Virus record (IMG/VR): IMGVR_UViG_3300025872_000364
Coordinates: 1-21,436 of that record
DNA: 21,436 nt
Reading direction: 5' to 3' (one strand)
DNA from: a virus
Under the pieces are notes generated by a model. It was given only the letters and a program-made list of their open reading frames with translations, was not told the DNA's origin and ran no database searches. The translations under genes were made by a program, and so were the position numbers. Of this stretch, positions 15,433 through 20,753 are shown piece after piece. How positions within the stretch are numbered: the stretch's first letter is position 1; the number at the start of each line of letters is the position of its first letter.

Positions 15433-15845
15433 CAGTAGTAAGTTCGAAACACATAACCATTCACAAATGTGAAATCATAGCGTAGATTTTGCTCAAAAGT
15501 TTCTTGCCAATCAATCACAACAAATGAAGGAATATCGTACTGTTCAGATGTATATTCCTCTGCAAACTCTGCTTCTGAACGATACTCTCCAACGTATGCG
15601 TTCTCTGCGTTCTCTACATCAGAAAGACCAAACTCTTCAACGAACGCATCAACAACATCATAACCAAGATTCTCACCTTGCGTCACATATTCTTCGTAAT
15701 AGTTAAGAAAATCCTCTTCAGAGTTTGCATCAATGAACTCTAGAATATCCTCCAGAGCATAGTTATCCTCCACGAACTCATCAATCTTATTGACAATTTC
15801 TTCGTTGAAGATTTCTTTATAGTTGTTAGTGAGAGTGACAGGCAT
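15432..15845 (-). CDS. ardA-like: ArdA-like anti-restriction protein (DNA mimic)
   Basis: The product has 137 residues. It is extremely acidic: I count 35 D/E against 5 K/R, as in ArdA proteins, which mimic B-form DNA and block type I restriction enzymes. The C-terminal half follows the ArdA pattern: AYVGEYRSEAEFAEEY (83-98), then IPSFVVIDWQETFEQNL (104-120) and FVNGYVF (127-133). The N-terminal part is shorter than in typical ArdA (about 165 residues), so the first domain may be reduced. It lies second in a unit headed by repeat copy 5. In this phage it would shield incoming DNA in the host; that role is inferred from the family. Confidence 0.8.
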   Translation of the reverse strand: MPVTLTNNYKEIFNEEIVNKIDEFVEDNYALEDILEFIDANSEEDFLNYYEEYVTQGENLGYDVVDAFVEEFGLSDVENAENAYVGEYRSEAEFAEEYTSEQYDIPSFVVIDWQETFEQNLRYDFTFVNGYVFRTYY

Positions 15846-15894
15846 TTGTGTTAAGAATTGTGGTTTGAGTTTGTGACTTTAATATCTTGGAAAA

Positions 15895-16077
15895 TCACAT
15901 TCCGTTGATAAAGTCAGCGAGTGCTTTTTTGTATTCAGTTTCGGTAGCAAATGTGCGACCGTGAATGGTACGCGGATAGGTTACGTTTGTTTCACCAACT
16001 GCAGCAACATTGCGGCAGTCTTGCTCATCGTAACCCATTTCAATGAGGTTTTGAACGTAGGGATTGTAATGTGTCAT
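15895..16077 (-). CDS. Hypothetical protein, 60 aa
   Basis: The product has 60 residues. YVQNLIEMGYDEQDCRNVAA (7-26) faintly recalls a UBA-like three-helix motif, but too weakly for a claim. YPRTIHGRTFATETEYKKAL (34-53) follows. The ATG is the last codon of repeat copy 5. The ArdA-like gene follows about 50 bases later, so the two may be co-expressed. Confidence 0.75.
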   Translation of the reverse strand: MTHYNPYVQNLIEMGYDEQDCRNVAAVGETNVTYPRTIHGRTFATETEYKKALADFINGM

Positions 16078-16112
16078 ACTACTAGGACACTTTGAAGGTG
16101 AGTAACTTTAAT
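16077..16112 (-). repeat. Operon-head repeat, copy 5
   Basis: Exact consensus on the minus strand; ends in the ATG of the 60-aa gene. It follows the truncated GIY-YIG gene after about 24 bases. Confidence 0.95.
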
Positions 16113-16136
16113 TCATTGAAACTTTCTCTCTTAAAC

Positions 16137-16316
16137 TTACATCAATGCCTCTTCTTCATCTATATTTTTCTTGAGGAAAATGATACGTTTTCTATCTTTT
16201 GGAACAGGACAACTCCTGTTCTGTTTGCAATATGCTCTCCTACCTTCTCCCTTTCCAATGTAATAGGGAGTTCCATCTTCACGCAGATATGCGTAAGTGT
16301 AAAACTTGTTATTCAT
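16137..16316 (-). pseudogene. Truncated GIY-YIG endonuclease, 59 aa
   Basis: The product has 59 residues: YTYAYLREDGTPYYIGKGEG (6-25), then VPKDRKRIIFLKKNIDEEEA (38-57). This is the N-terminal half of a GIY-YIG nuclease common in phages (full proteins are usually well over 100 residues). The frame stops at TAA right after EEEALM, where the family normally continues into the catalytic Glu helix. A second stop follows two codons later. It keeps a T4-type late promoter (16339-16346) and no Shine-Dalgarno. It is most likely a decaying homing endonuclease, although the short product may still be made. Confidence 0.8.
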
Positions 16317-16338
16317 TCTACTTTATGTGCCGCATCAG

Positions 16339-16346
16339 TATTTATG
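16339..16346 (-). promoter_or_regulatory. T4-type late promoter of the truncated GIY-YIG gene
   Basis: CATAAATA on the minus strand, 23 bases before the ATG at 16316 and directly after a terminator, so this gene would be transcribed only from here. Confidence 0.6.
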
Positions 16347-16371
16347 CAAGAAAGGGGGCATTTCTGCCCCC
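16347..16371 (-). terminator. Rho-independent terminator
   Basis: GGGGGCA and TGCCCCC pair perfectly (7 bp, 4-base loop, 16354-16371). On the minus strand TTTCTT follows. It ends the five-gene unit headed by repeat copy 6. Confidence 0.8.
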
Positions 16372-16413
16372 AATCTCTTTGCTTAGTTGCGACACATAAG
16401 CACTATTATTTAT

Positions 16414-16578
16414 TCAATCAACCTCAACCCATTCTTCTCCATTATACACAACATCTGTACCAAAAACATCTGTGAACTCCAGCAAATAGTAATCTACAGA
16501 TACACCTTTGATTGCAGCATCTTGAAGAGTTTGGTGATACTGTTCAGAGGTGAGAATGAAGAAATCAGTTTCAATCAT
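16414..16578 (-). CDS. Acidic hypothetical protein, 54 aa
   Basis: The product has 54 residues: MIETDFFILTSEQYHQTLQD, ending TDVVYNGEEWVEVD. It is acidic with beta-prone ends. I do not recognise it. Its ATG overlaps the stop of the preceding 36-aa gene (ATGA), which supports translation by coupling in the absence of a Shine-Dalgarno. It is the last gene of its unit, about 40 bases before a terminator. Confidence 0.75.
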   Translation of the reverse strand: MIETDFFILTSEQYHQTLQDAAIKGVSVDYYLLEFTDVFGTDVVYNGEEWVEVD

Positions 16579-16685
16579 TGAGGTGAAATAATATCAGCAG
16601 CAGTGTGCAATGTGTTGGATGTTACGTTGCGAACTGCTGGTGAAAGTAGAAACGCAACGGTGAAAATCAGGAGAATTGTTTTCAC
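16575..16685 (-). CDS. Small membrane or exported peptide, 36 aa
   Basis: Starts at GTG (16685); the product reads MKTILLIFTVAFLLSPAVRN, followed by a polar tail. A single lysine and a run of about 13 hydrophobic residues, then SPA, look like a signal peptide or single membrane span. The stop overlaps the next ATG by ATGA. Function is unknown; it lies next to another peptide of the same design. The GTG start and small size reduce confidence. Confidence 0.6.
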   Translation of the reverse strand: MKTILLIFTVAFLLSPAVRNVTSNTLHTAADIISPQ

Positions 16686-16720
16686 TTTACACGGTGATTT
16701 GAGTGTTAAACTTCTGCGGA

Positions 16721-16855
16721 TCATTTGCAGAAATTAGGATCAATGTTACAGAATTGTTCTGCGCGTTGTTCTTGATACTCATTCACGGTTGCGATAGCAT
16801 TAGCACCGAACTGAATACCAACGAAAAGTGTAGCGAAGAGAAGAACAATTCTCAT
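16721..16855 (-). CDS. Small exported-looking protein with two cysteines, 44 aa
   Basis: The product has 44 residues. MRIVLLFATLFVGIQFGANA resembles a signal peptide with a possible cleavage after ANA. The mature part would be about 24 residues with two cysteines (C36, C43), able to form a disulphide outside the cytoplasm. The ATG overlaps the stop of the preceding gene (ATGA). It may act at the host membrane; this is inference from the leader only. Confidence 0.7.
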   Translation of the reverse strand: MRIVLLFATLFVGIQFGANAIATVNEYQEQRAEQFCNIDPNFCK

Positions 16856-17058
16856 TTCAGAATGTAACGATAATCAATGGATTTGATGCACCAACCTGTT
16901 GCACAGGTAATCTCTTCAACTAGATCATCCTCATCATCTGCTTCCCAGATTTGACCAATGGTTTCATCAATGATTTGTTCTTGTTTGGATGGTTGAAGTT
17001 CATACTCACCATCATCAGTGGTGAAATCAAACTTGATTTCAGTAACTTGGAACAGCAT
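16852..17058 (-). CDS. Phage hypothetical protein with GWCIKSIDY tail, 68 aa
   Basis: The product has 68 residues. The start (QVTEIKFDFTTDDGE), the acidic middle (IGQIWEADDEDDLVEEI, 34-50) and the end (TGWCIKSIDYRYI) form a pattern I know from small phage proteins of unknown function. The predicted arrangement is beta-alpha-beta. It starts two bases after the stop of the 56-aa gene and overlaps the next gene by ATGA. Confidence 0.85.
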   Translation of the reverse strand: MLFQVTEIKFDFTTDDGEYELQPSKQEQIIDETIGQIWEADDEDDLVEEITCATGWCIKSIDYRYILK

Positions 17059-17060
17059 AA

Positions 17061-17231
17061 TCAGTCAACGATAGAGTAGTTTGCAACCCAGGAAGGAATA
17101 CCGCTCAGTGATAAAGAACTGTTGCGGGCATCGCAATAATCTTGGGCATCATCTTCAGAGTAAAAAGGTCCAATGTATTCTGGAGAATCAAGAGATTCAG
17201 ACCAGAAACGAACGGTGAAAGTGTTAGTCAT
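17061..17231 (-). CDS. Hypothetical protein, 56 aa
   Basis: The product has 56 residues: MTNTFTVRFWSESLDSPEYI, then GPFYSEDDAQDYCDARNSS. It looks like a small beta-alpha domain (strand, then a helix starting at SEDDAQDYCDAR). The ATG is the end of repeat copy 6, so it heads a five-gene unit linked by overlaps or tiny gaps. Function is unknown. Confidence 0.8.
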   Translation of the reverse strand: MTNTFTVRFWSESLDSPEYIGPFYSEDDAQDYCDARNSSLSLSGIPSWVANYSIVD

Positions 17232-17266
17232 ACTACTAGAACACTTTGGAGGTGAGTAACTTTAAT
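17231..17266 (-). repeat. Operon-head repeat, copy 6
   Basis: Minus strand AAAGTTACTCACCTCC, then AAAGTGTTCTAGTAGTATG; the ATG starts the 56-aa gene. The far end overlaps the stop codon of the 47-aa gene by one base. Confidence 0.95.
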
Positions 17267-17409
17267 TAGTTGAACTTTGCGTTCACTCCAACTACCTTAC
17301 AAGTTGGGTTCCTTACGAGTGCAGTTTCACGCGCATCTTTGGGTGAGTTAGCATACACTTCCTCAGTGAAGACTTTGCCGCCTTGATAGAGTTTAACTTC
17401 GAATTTCAT
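17266..17409 (-). CDS. Small basic hypothetical protein, 47 aa
   Basis: The product has 47 residues: MKFEVKLYQGGKVFTEEVYA, then NSPKDARETALVRNP and VVGVNAKFN. It appears to be a beta-beta-alpha-beta mini-domain and is similar to small proteins I recall from cyanophages. Function is unknown. The start overlaps the stop of the preceding gene (ATGA). It is the last gene of the unit headed by repeat copy 7. Confidence 0.82.
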   Translation of the reverse strand: MKFEVKLYQGGKVFTEEVYANSPKDARETALVRNPTCKVVGVNAKFN

Positions 17410-17567
17410 ACAGAAGGAATAACAGAGATTTCTTTAATGTTGAGACCGCAGAGTTGATTATAGACGCGATTGAGTATCAGTTTGTCCGCAGTCTTTGCAT
17501 CGGATTTCTCATACCAAACGGTCACACATCCATCGTTAGTTTCAACCATCACGCGATAGTTTTTCAT
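17406..17567 (-). CDS. Hypothetical protein, 53 aa
   Basis: The product has 53 residues: MKNYRVMVETNDGCVTVWYE, then KSDAKTADKLILNRVYNQ and IKEISVIPSV. Layout is strand-strand-helix-strand, like the 47-aa protein that follows; the two could be distant paralogues. Stop and start codons overlap on both sides (one base with the preceding gene, ATGA with the next). Confidence 0.78.
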   Translation of the reverse strand: MKNYRVMVETNDGCVTVWYEKSDAKTADKLILNRVYNQLCGLNIKEISVIPSV

Positions 17568-17716
17568 CAGTCAAGACACACAAAGTTGTAATCAATAATG
17601 TCTTCACCTTCATCAAGATTTAGACATTCAGCAATAGCATCAGGGATAAACTTGCGAGGATGACTATTCTCATCAATCACAATCTCAAGTTTAACAACCC
17701 AAGTTTTGGTAGTCAT
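17567..17716 (-). CDS. Acidic hypothetical protein, 49 aa
   Basis: The product has 49 residues: MTTKTWVVKLEIVIDENSHP, then RKFIPDAIAECLNLDEGEDI, ending NFVCLD. It fits a strand, helix, strand layout. Unknown function. It starts two bases after the preceding stop, and its own stop shares one base with the next ATG. Confidence 0.75.
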   Translation of the reverse strand: MTTKTWVVKLEIVIDENSHPRKFIPDAIAECLNLDEGEDIIDYNFVCLD

Positions 17717-17718
17717 AA

Positions 17719-17850
17719 TCAATAAGTTTCTTTCTGGTTTTGTCGGCGTTGAGAGTCTTCATCCTCCTTAAATGGTTTATACTCAGGATGAGCATTTTCC
17801 CATTTAATCAGTTCATCAATCCAGGAAGAGTTGGAGTTGGTTTTTTTCAT
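17719..17850 (-). CDS. Hydrophilic hypothetical protein, 43 aa
   Basis: The product has 43 residues. It is very polar: MKKTNSNSSWIDELIKWENA, then HPEYKPFKEDEDSQRRQNQ. It probably forms a single helix and a disordered tail. No family recognised. It is separated from both neighbours by only two bases, which supports its reality despite the small size. Confidence 0.7.
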   Translation of the reverse strand: MKKTNSNSSWIDELIKWENAHPEYKPFKEDEDSQRRQNQKETY

Positions 17851-17852
17851 AA

Positions 17853-18092
17853 TCAGGCAGGAAGTGTGCAGAAAGTTCCACACCAACCGCGAACCCATTG
17901 TAGAGTTTCAGCGTAGGAAGTGCGAGGGTTGGACATCTCCATCGTCTTACCATTGCGGGGATTGTGTGCAACGGCGACGTAGGAATAACCTTTGTACTCA
18001 TCACCAGACTGCTCAATCCACATCTGGTTGACTTTGCCTTCCTTCCAATCGGTGTGGTAGGAGTAGATTTCGGAAACGATTGTTTTGCTCAT
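17853..18092 (-). CDS. Hypothetical protein, 79 aa
   Basis: The product has 79 residues: beta-rich in the middle (YKGYSYVAVAHNPRNGKTME, 33-52) and a tryptophan/cysteine-rich end (LQWVRGWCGTFCTLPA, 64-79). The two cysteines lie close together (C71, C75). The ATG is the end of repeat copy 7, so it heads a five-gene unit (17266-18092). Function is unknown. Confidence 0.8.
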   Translation of the reverse strand: MSKTIVSEIYSYHTDWKEGKVNQMWIEQSGDEYKGYSYVAVAHNPRNGKTMEMSNPRTSYAETLQWVRGWCGTFCTLPA

Positions 18093-18127
18093 ACTACTAG
18101 GACACTTTGGAGGTGAGTAACTTTAAT
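18092..18127 (-). repeat. Operon-head repeat, copy 7
   Basis: Minus strand AAAGTTACTCACCTCC, then AAAGTGTCCTAGTAGTATG; the ATG starts the 79-aa gene. Confidence 0.95.
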
Positions 18128-18133
18128 TGCTTG

Positions 18134-18397
18134 TCACCAAGTTCCTCTTTGGACGTGGATTTTGCGAATCTCCGAATAAATGAAGCGACGCAGTTTATCA
18201 TCTGTGCTATTGTCAAAAGCAAAGTACAGACGATTAAGATACTCATCTTGTGTAGCACATTTGATACTCTCTTTGGTGCTCATTCCAATGTCGTTGAGTG
18301 TAGAACCTACAGAAACTTTGTTGCGGCCGAAGTTGCCCGAAACCCTACCTTGTGTGCGAAGTTTAGGTTTAATCTTAGAGAGATTTGAGTAGGTCAT
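18134..18397 (-). CDS. Basic hypothetical protein, 87 aa
   Basis: The product has 87 residues with a basic N-terminal third (SKIKPKLRTQGRVSGNFGRN, 7-26) and helical remainder (DDKLRRFIYSEIRKIHVQRG near the end). Nucleic-acid binding is possible by charge but unproven. The start overlaps the stop of the preceding gene (ATGA). It is last in the unit headed by repeat copy 8. Confidence 0.78.
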   Translation of the reverse strand: MTYSNLSKIKPKLRTQGRVSGNFGRNKVSVGSTLNDIGMSTKESIKCATQDEYLNRLYFAFDNSTDDKLRRFIYSEIRKIHVQRGTW

Positions 18398-18543
18398 TCT
18401 TCCTCAGTCACAGCATCAAAAAAGAACTCATAAGTTGCAGAACCATTTACACTTTGTTTTGTACTCTTGAACCATTCAACAGGACATTCTTTCAACCATT
18501 CATTAAAATCTATGTGTTGACTTGTGAGATTTGGTACAGTCAT
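18394..18543 (-). CDS. Hypothetical protein with WLKECPVEW motif, 49 aa
   Basis: I use the ATG at 18543, one base after the upstream stop; an ATG at 18582 in the same frame would run back into the previous gene. From there the product is 49 residues, with FNEWLKECPVEWF in the first half and an acidic C-terminus (FFFDAVTEEE). The WL..CPV.W pattern recurs in small cyanophage proteins in my memory. Unknown function. Confidence 0.75.
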   Translation of the reverse strand: MTVPNLTSQHIDFNEWLKECPVEWFKSTKQSVNGSATYEFFFDAVTEEE

Positions 18544-18544
18544 T

Positions 18545-18742
18545 TCATTTGGTAGAGAGATTGTTGATAATACGACGGGCAAACTTCATAAAATCATAGG
18601 AAGTTACACCGTCATTATCATAACCATCCAGCATATCTGTTTGGTTGTAAGTATTCACAATCAGCAAACAAGCATCATAAAGTGCTGCCTGATGTTCCTC
18701 TTCAGAGTGAAAAGAAATTGCGTTGTAGTTAGGAAGGGTCAT
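18545..18742 (-). CDS. Acidic hypothetical protein, 65 aa
   Basis: The product has 65 residues: MTLPNYNAISFHSEEEHQAA, then LYDACLLIVNTYNQT and DFMKFARRIINNLSTK. Mostly helical by composition. No family recognised. The ATG overlaps the preceding stop (ATGA). Confidence 0.75.
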   Translation of the reverse strand: MTLPNYNAISFHSEEEHQAALYDACLLIVNTYNQTDMLDGYDNDGVTSYDFMKFARRIINNLSTK

Positions 18743-18858
18743 TTCAGTTTCAGTTTGAGTGATTGAAGAGATTGCTTGCGGGATTTGATTTTACCCTTAC
18801 ACATACCCTTGGTTCGTTTACACTTACCAGAGTTGTGTTTCCAGTTTGGAGTGTTCAT
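18739..18858 (-). CDS. Lysine-rich peptide, 39 aa
   Basis: The product has 39 residues, 13 of them K or R: MNTPNWKHNSGKCKRTKGMC, then KGKIKSRKQSLQS and a K/L tail. Two cysteines (C13, C20) flank basic residues. Binding to DNA or RNA is likely from charge alone. It starts at the ATG of the divergent half-repeat (copy 8), and its stop overlaps the next ATG by ATGA. Too short for a firm call without homologues. Confidence 0.65.
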   Translation of the reverse strand: MNTPNWKHNSGKCKRTKGMCKGKIKSRKQSLQSLKLKLK

Positions 18859-18886
18859 ACTATAGGGACACTTTCAGCGTCCCCCC
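18858..18886 (-). repeat. Operon-head repeat, copy 8 (half copy with hairpin)
   Basis: Only the gene-proximal half is kept: AAAGTGTCCCTATAGTATG. The distal half is replaced by GGGACGC, so GGGACGC, TGAAA and GTGTCCC can form a 7-bp hairpin with one G-U pair. This copy shows which half is essential. Confidence 0.75.
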
Positions 18887-18892
18887 TTTCAA

Positions 18893-19351
18893 TCAACGAG
18901 CGTACAAATAACCACCAGACCAGTCAGCATTTGCCAGCAACCATTCACGATCTTTAATCAATCGCAGGTCATAACGAACACCTTTCGCAGGTGCTTTCCA
19001 TGATGCAGACTTATACACTTCACCAGTCTTTTTGTCAATGAAGCAATGCACACTCCGCGATCCATTAGCGTTCATAATAACTTTGTGATACTTTCTACCA
19101 GTCTCAGGGTAGAACTCATAATCACAAATACCCTTGCGAAGTTTATCAATGCAAGCGATGTGATAGTGAGCATTATCACCTTTCTCAACAGAATGTTTGT
19201 GAGAACGGATAGAATAATCAATAAAGTTCTGTCGAAGTGCCTCACACAGAGCGTAAGTGTGACCCAGAACTGCAGTTGCAATATCTTGCCGTGCTTCAGC
19301 AGCGGCAGAGTATTCAACGAAGGTAGTTGTAGTCATTTCAGTTGTGCTCAT
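18893..19351 (-). CDS. Phage hypothetical protein, 152 aa
   Basis: The product has 152 residues. The C-terminal region (GRKYHKVIMNANGSRSVHCF at about 85-104, then DKKTGEVYKSASWKAPAKGV, RYDL) is a motif seen in many phage and some plasmid proteins with no assigned function. The VHCFIDKKTGEVYK hairpin looks like a beta domain. The N-terminal half is helical. The ATG is the end of repeat copy 9; a second in-frame ATG lies 15 bases further (Met6). It forms a single-gene unit. Confidence 0.88.
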   Translation of the reverse strand: MSTTEMTTTTFVEYSAAAEARQDIATAVLGHTYALCEALRQNFIDYSIRSHKHSVEKGDNAHYHIACIDKLRKGICDYEFYPETGRKYHKVIMNANGSRSVHCFIDKKTGEVYKSASWKAPAKGVRYDLRLIKDREWLLANADWSGGYLYAR

Positions 19352-19386
19352 ACTACTAGGACACTTTGGAGGTGAGTAACTTTAAT
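19351..19386 (-). repeat. Operon-head repeat, copy 9
   Basis: Minus strand AAAGTTACTCACCTCC, then AAAGTGTCCTAGTAGTATG; the ATG starts the 152-aa gene. A short frame ending RQSIYLAKTW stops one base upstream. Confidence 0.95.
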
Positions 19387-19403
19387 TCACCAAGTTTTGG
19401 CAA

Positions 19404-19411
19404 GATAAATA
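19404..19411 (+). promoter_or_regulatory. T4-type late promoter candidate (outer)
   Basis: GATAAATA on the plus strand, about 90 bases before the HNH start at 19499. It lies outside the hairpin at 19421-19491, so its transcript would keep the whole hairpin. Confidence 0.35.
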
Positions 19412-19420
19412 CTTTGCCTG

Positions 19421-19491
19421 GTTTGTGTGGTAACTTCTCAGGTAGGGGAGATTTTAGGATTTCCCCTCATAAATAATAAAACCACACAAAC
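19421..19491 (+). promoter_or_regulatory. Nested hairpin in the HNH gene leader
   Basis: GTTTGTGTGGT (19421-19431) and ACCACACAAAC (19481-19491) are perfectly complementary over 11 bp. Inside, AGGGGA (19444-19449) and TCCCCT (19462-19467) form a second 6-bp stem. The 3' arm ends 7 bases before the ATG, so the structure would cover the ribosome site. Confidence 0.6.
19468..19475 (+). promoter_or_regulatory. T4-type late promoter inside the hairpin loop
   Basis: CATAAATA on the plus strand lies between the two arms of the outer stem. A transcript from here would begin near 19481 and lack the 5' arm, freeing the start site of the HNH gene at 19499. Confidence 0.55.
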
Positions 19492-19498
19492 AGAGCAG

Positions 19499-19879
19499 AT
19501 GAAAGAACATCCTACCCATAAGGGTTACTTTATCACGAAAGATGGTAAGATTTTTAGTGCCTGGCAAAGAAAAGCAAATCCAGGATTTGGTAATAGTTTT
19601 TACTATGTAATAGATACAAATAAGATGAGAGAACTGAAATCTTGGGACAATAAAAAGGGGTACTTAATCCTTAACTTAAAAGGTTCTAAAAAGAACTGGA
19701 AAGTCCATAGATTAGTTGCAGAAACTTATTTGCCTAATCCATATAATCTACCACAAATCAATCATAAAAATAAAAATACAAAAGATAATAGTATTTCCAA
19801 TCTAGAATGGTGTACGGCATCATATAACGCAATACATAGAGATTACTTTTCTATACTTTCTGAAAGCGTCCAGAGTTAA
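19499..19879 (+). CDS. HNH homing endonuclease with NUMOD4-like start
   Basis: From the ATG at 19499 the product is 126 residues; an upstream GTG (19427) lies in the hairpin and is unlikely. GYFITKDGKIFSAWQRK (9-25) is a NUMOD4-like module. KVHRLVAETYLPNP (68-81), INHKNKNTKDNSISNLEWCT (86-105) and NAIH form the HNH_3-type nuclease core. The last residues, SILSESVQS, run 29 bases into the 3' end of the convergent ligase-like gene, so the end may be recent and truncated. It is opposite in strand to its neighbours and has its own late promoter, as expected of a mobile endonuclease. Confidence 0.9.
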   Translation: MKEHPTHKGYFITKDGKIFSAWQRKANPGFGNSFYYVIDTNKMRELKSWDNKKGYLILNLKGSKKNWKVHRLVAETYLPNPYNLPQINHKNKNTKDNSISNLEWCTASYNAIHRDYFSILSESVQS

Positions 19880-20753
19880 AGTTAGCGTGGGAAAAAACTT
19901 CTCTATTCACCAACTTATAGCAACCAAACTTGTTAGATAAGCAGTAACCTTCTGCATCAATACGATTGTATCCGATATAAGCAGCAGGACCATCATTACG
20001 ACAAAGAAACAGGCAATCGTCTTTGATAGACTTCACAAGAGACCACAAACGAATGAGGTTAGGGTCACAATCAAAGTCATTCACATTATCTACAGTAATC
20101 TGCTCACCTGCACGAATAAAATCATTCAGTTTCTTGGTAATCTTTGCTGCTTCTTTGTTAGAAACAAACTCACACATCGTAGACATTTGACGCGCAAATG
20201 CACAAACTTCTTTTACATCAGCGAAGTATTCTTGCTGATGGACGATATAAGCATCAGGTTTCACAAACTTGCAGTAAGGTGTATCGGTGATACTAAACTT
20301 CATCGGATACGCTACTGCATCACGCAAATCATTCTCTGCGATGTAGACAGTATGAGGAGCAAGAATAATCTCCTCAGTAACTACATCAGGAAACTTGTAA
20401 GTGATAGTATTTGGTTTGTACTCATCACTACCACCAAACCCGATAAAGTCTGCTTGAATGATAGCATTTACACGCGGCAGATAGTCAAAGCAAGCGTGAA
20501 GAATGTTTGCTACATTACCTTCGTGATTTGCGTCAATATCCTGATGCGATTCGTTGATTTTGATTTTAACTTTATTGAAGACACTTTTGGTCCCCACGAA
20601 GAAGTTACCAGTCGCAGGATTAATACCAAAAACTACTGCAGGAGCACCATCAATCTTGACAGACAGATTGCCAGGAGTTACAAACCAATCCAGCACAGAC
20701 AAATCGCCCGTGAGAATAGAATCTTCAGGATGTTGCAGGTGAGTGTTCTTCAT
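19851..20753 (-). CDS. Ligase-like nucleotidyltransferase (KxDG), 300 aa
   Basis: The product has 300 residues. SVKIDGAPAVVFG (31-43) carries the KxDG active-site motif, K33 being the likely nucleotide-linked lysine. FFVGTKSVFNK (51-61) follows. EGYCLSNKFGCYKLVNREVF near 269-288 fits the EGxx and KxxN-type motifs IV and V of the RNA/DNA ligase superfamily. I recall close relatives in many phages (I believe DUF6267), still without a proven substrate; HPED near the N-terminus is typical. It may join or cap nucleic acid ends. No OB-fold domain is evident. The ATG ends repeat copy 10. Its 3' end overlaps the HNH gene and may be truncated by that insertion. Confidence 0.82.
   Translation of the reverse strand: MKNTHLQHPEDSILTGDLSVLDWFVTPGNLSVKIDGAPAVVFGINPATGNFFVGTKSVFNKVKIKINESHQDIDANHEGNVANILHACFDYLPRVNAIIQADFIGFGGSDEYKPNTITYKFPDVVTEEIILAPHTVYIAENDLRDAVAYPMKFSITDTPYCKFVKPDAYIVHQQEYFADVKEVCAFARQMSTMCEFVSNKEAAKITKKLNDFIRAGEQITVDNVNDFDCDPNLIRLWSLVKSIKDDCLFLCRNDGPAAYIGYNRIDAEGYCLSNKFGCYKLVNREVFSHANFNSGRFQKV

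Noticed and set aside
15895-16077. UBA-like helix motif in the 60-aa protein
   Set aside because: The resemblance is a few residues only and such domains are not expected in phages of cyanobacteria.
16407-16414. AATAAATA on the minus strand
   Set aside because: It would fire straight into the terminator at 16347-16371; probably chance at a stop codon.
16092-16475. 127-codon plus-strand frame
   Set aside because: It is antisense to the truncated GIY-YIG gene, the terminator and the 54-aa gene, all with better support.
19427-19498. GTG start giving a longer HNH protein
   Set aside because: The added residues show no domain and cover the hairpin and late promoter; the ATG at 19499 directly precedes the NUMOD4-like module.
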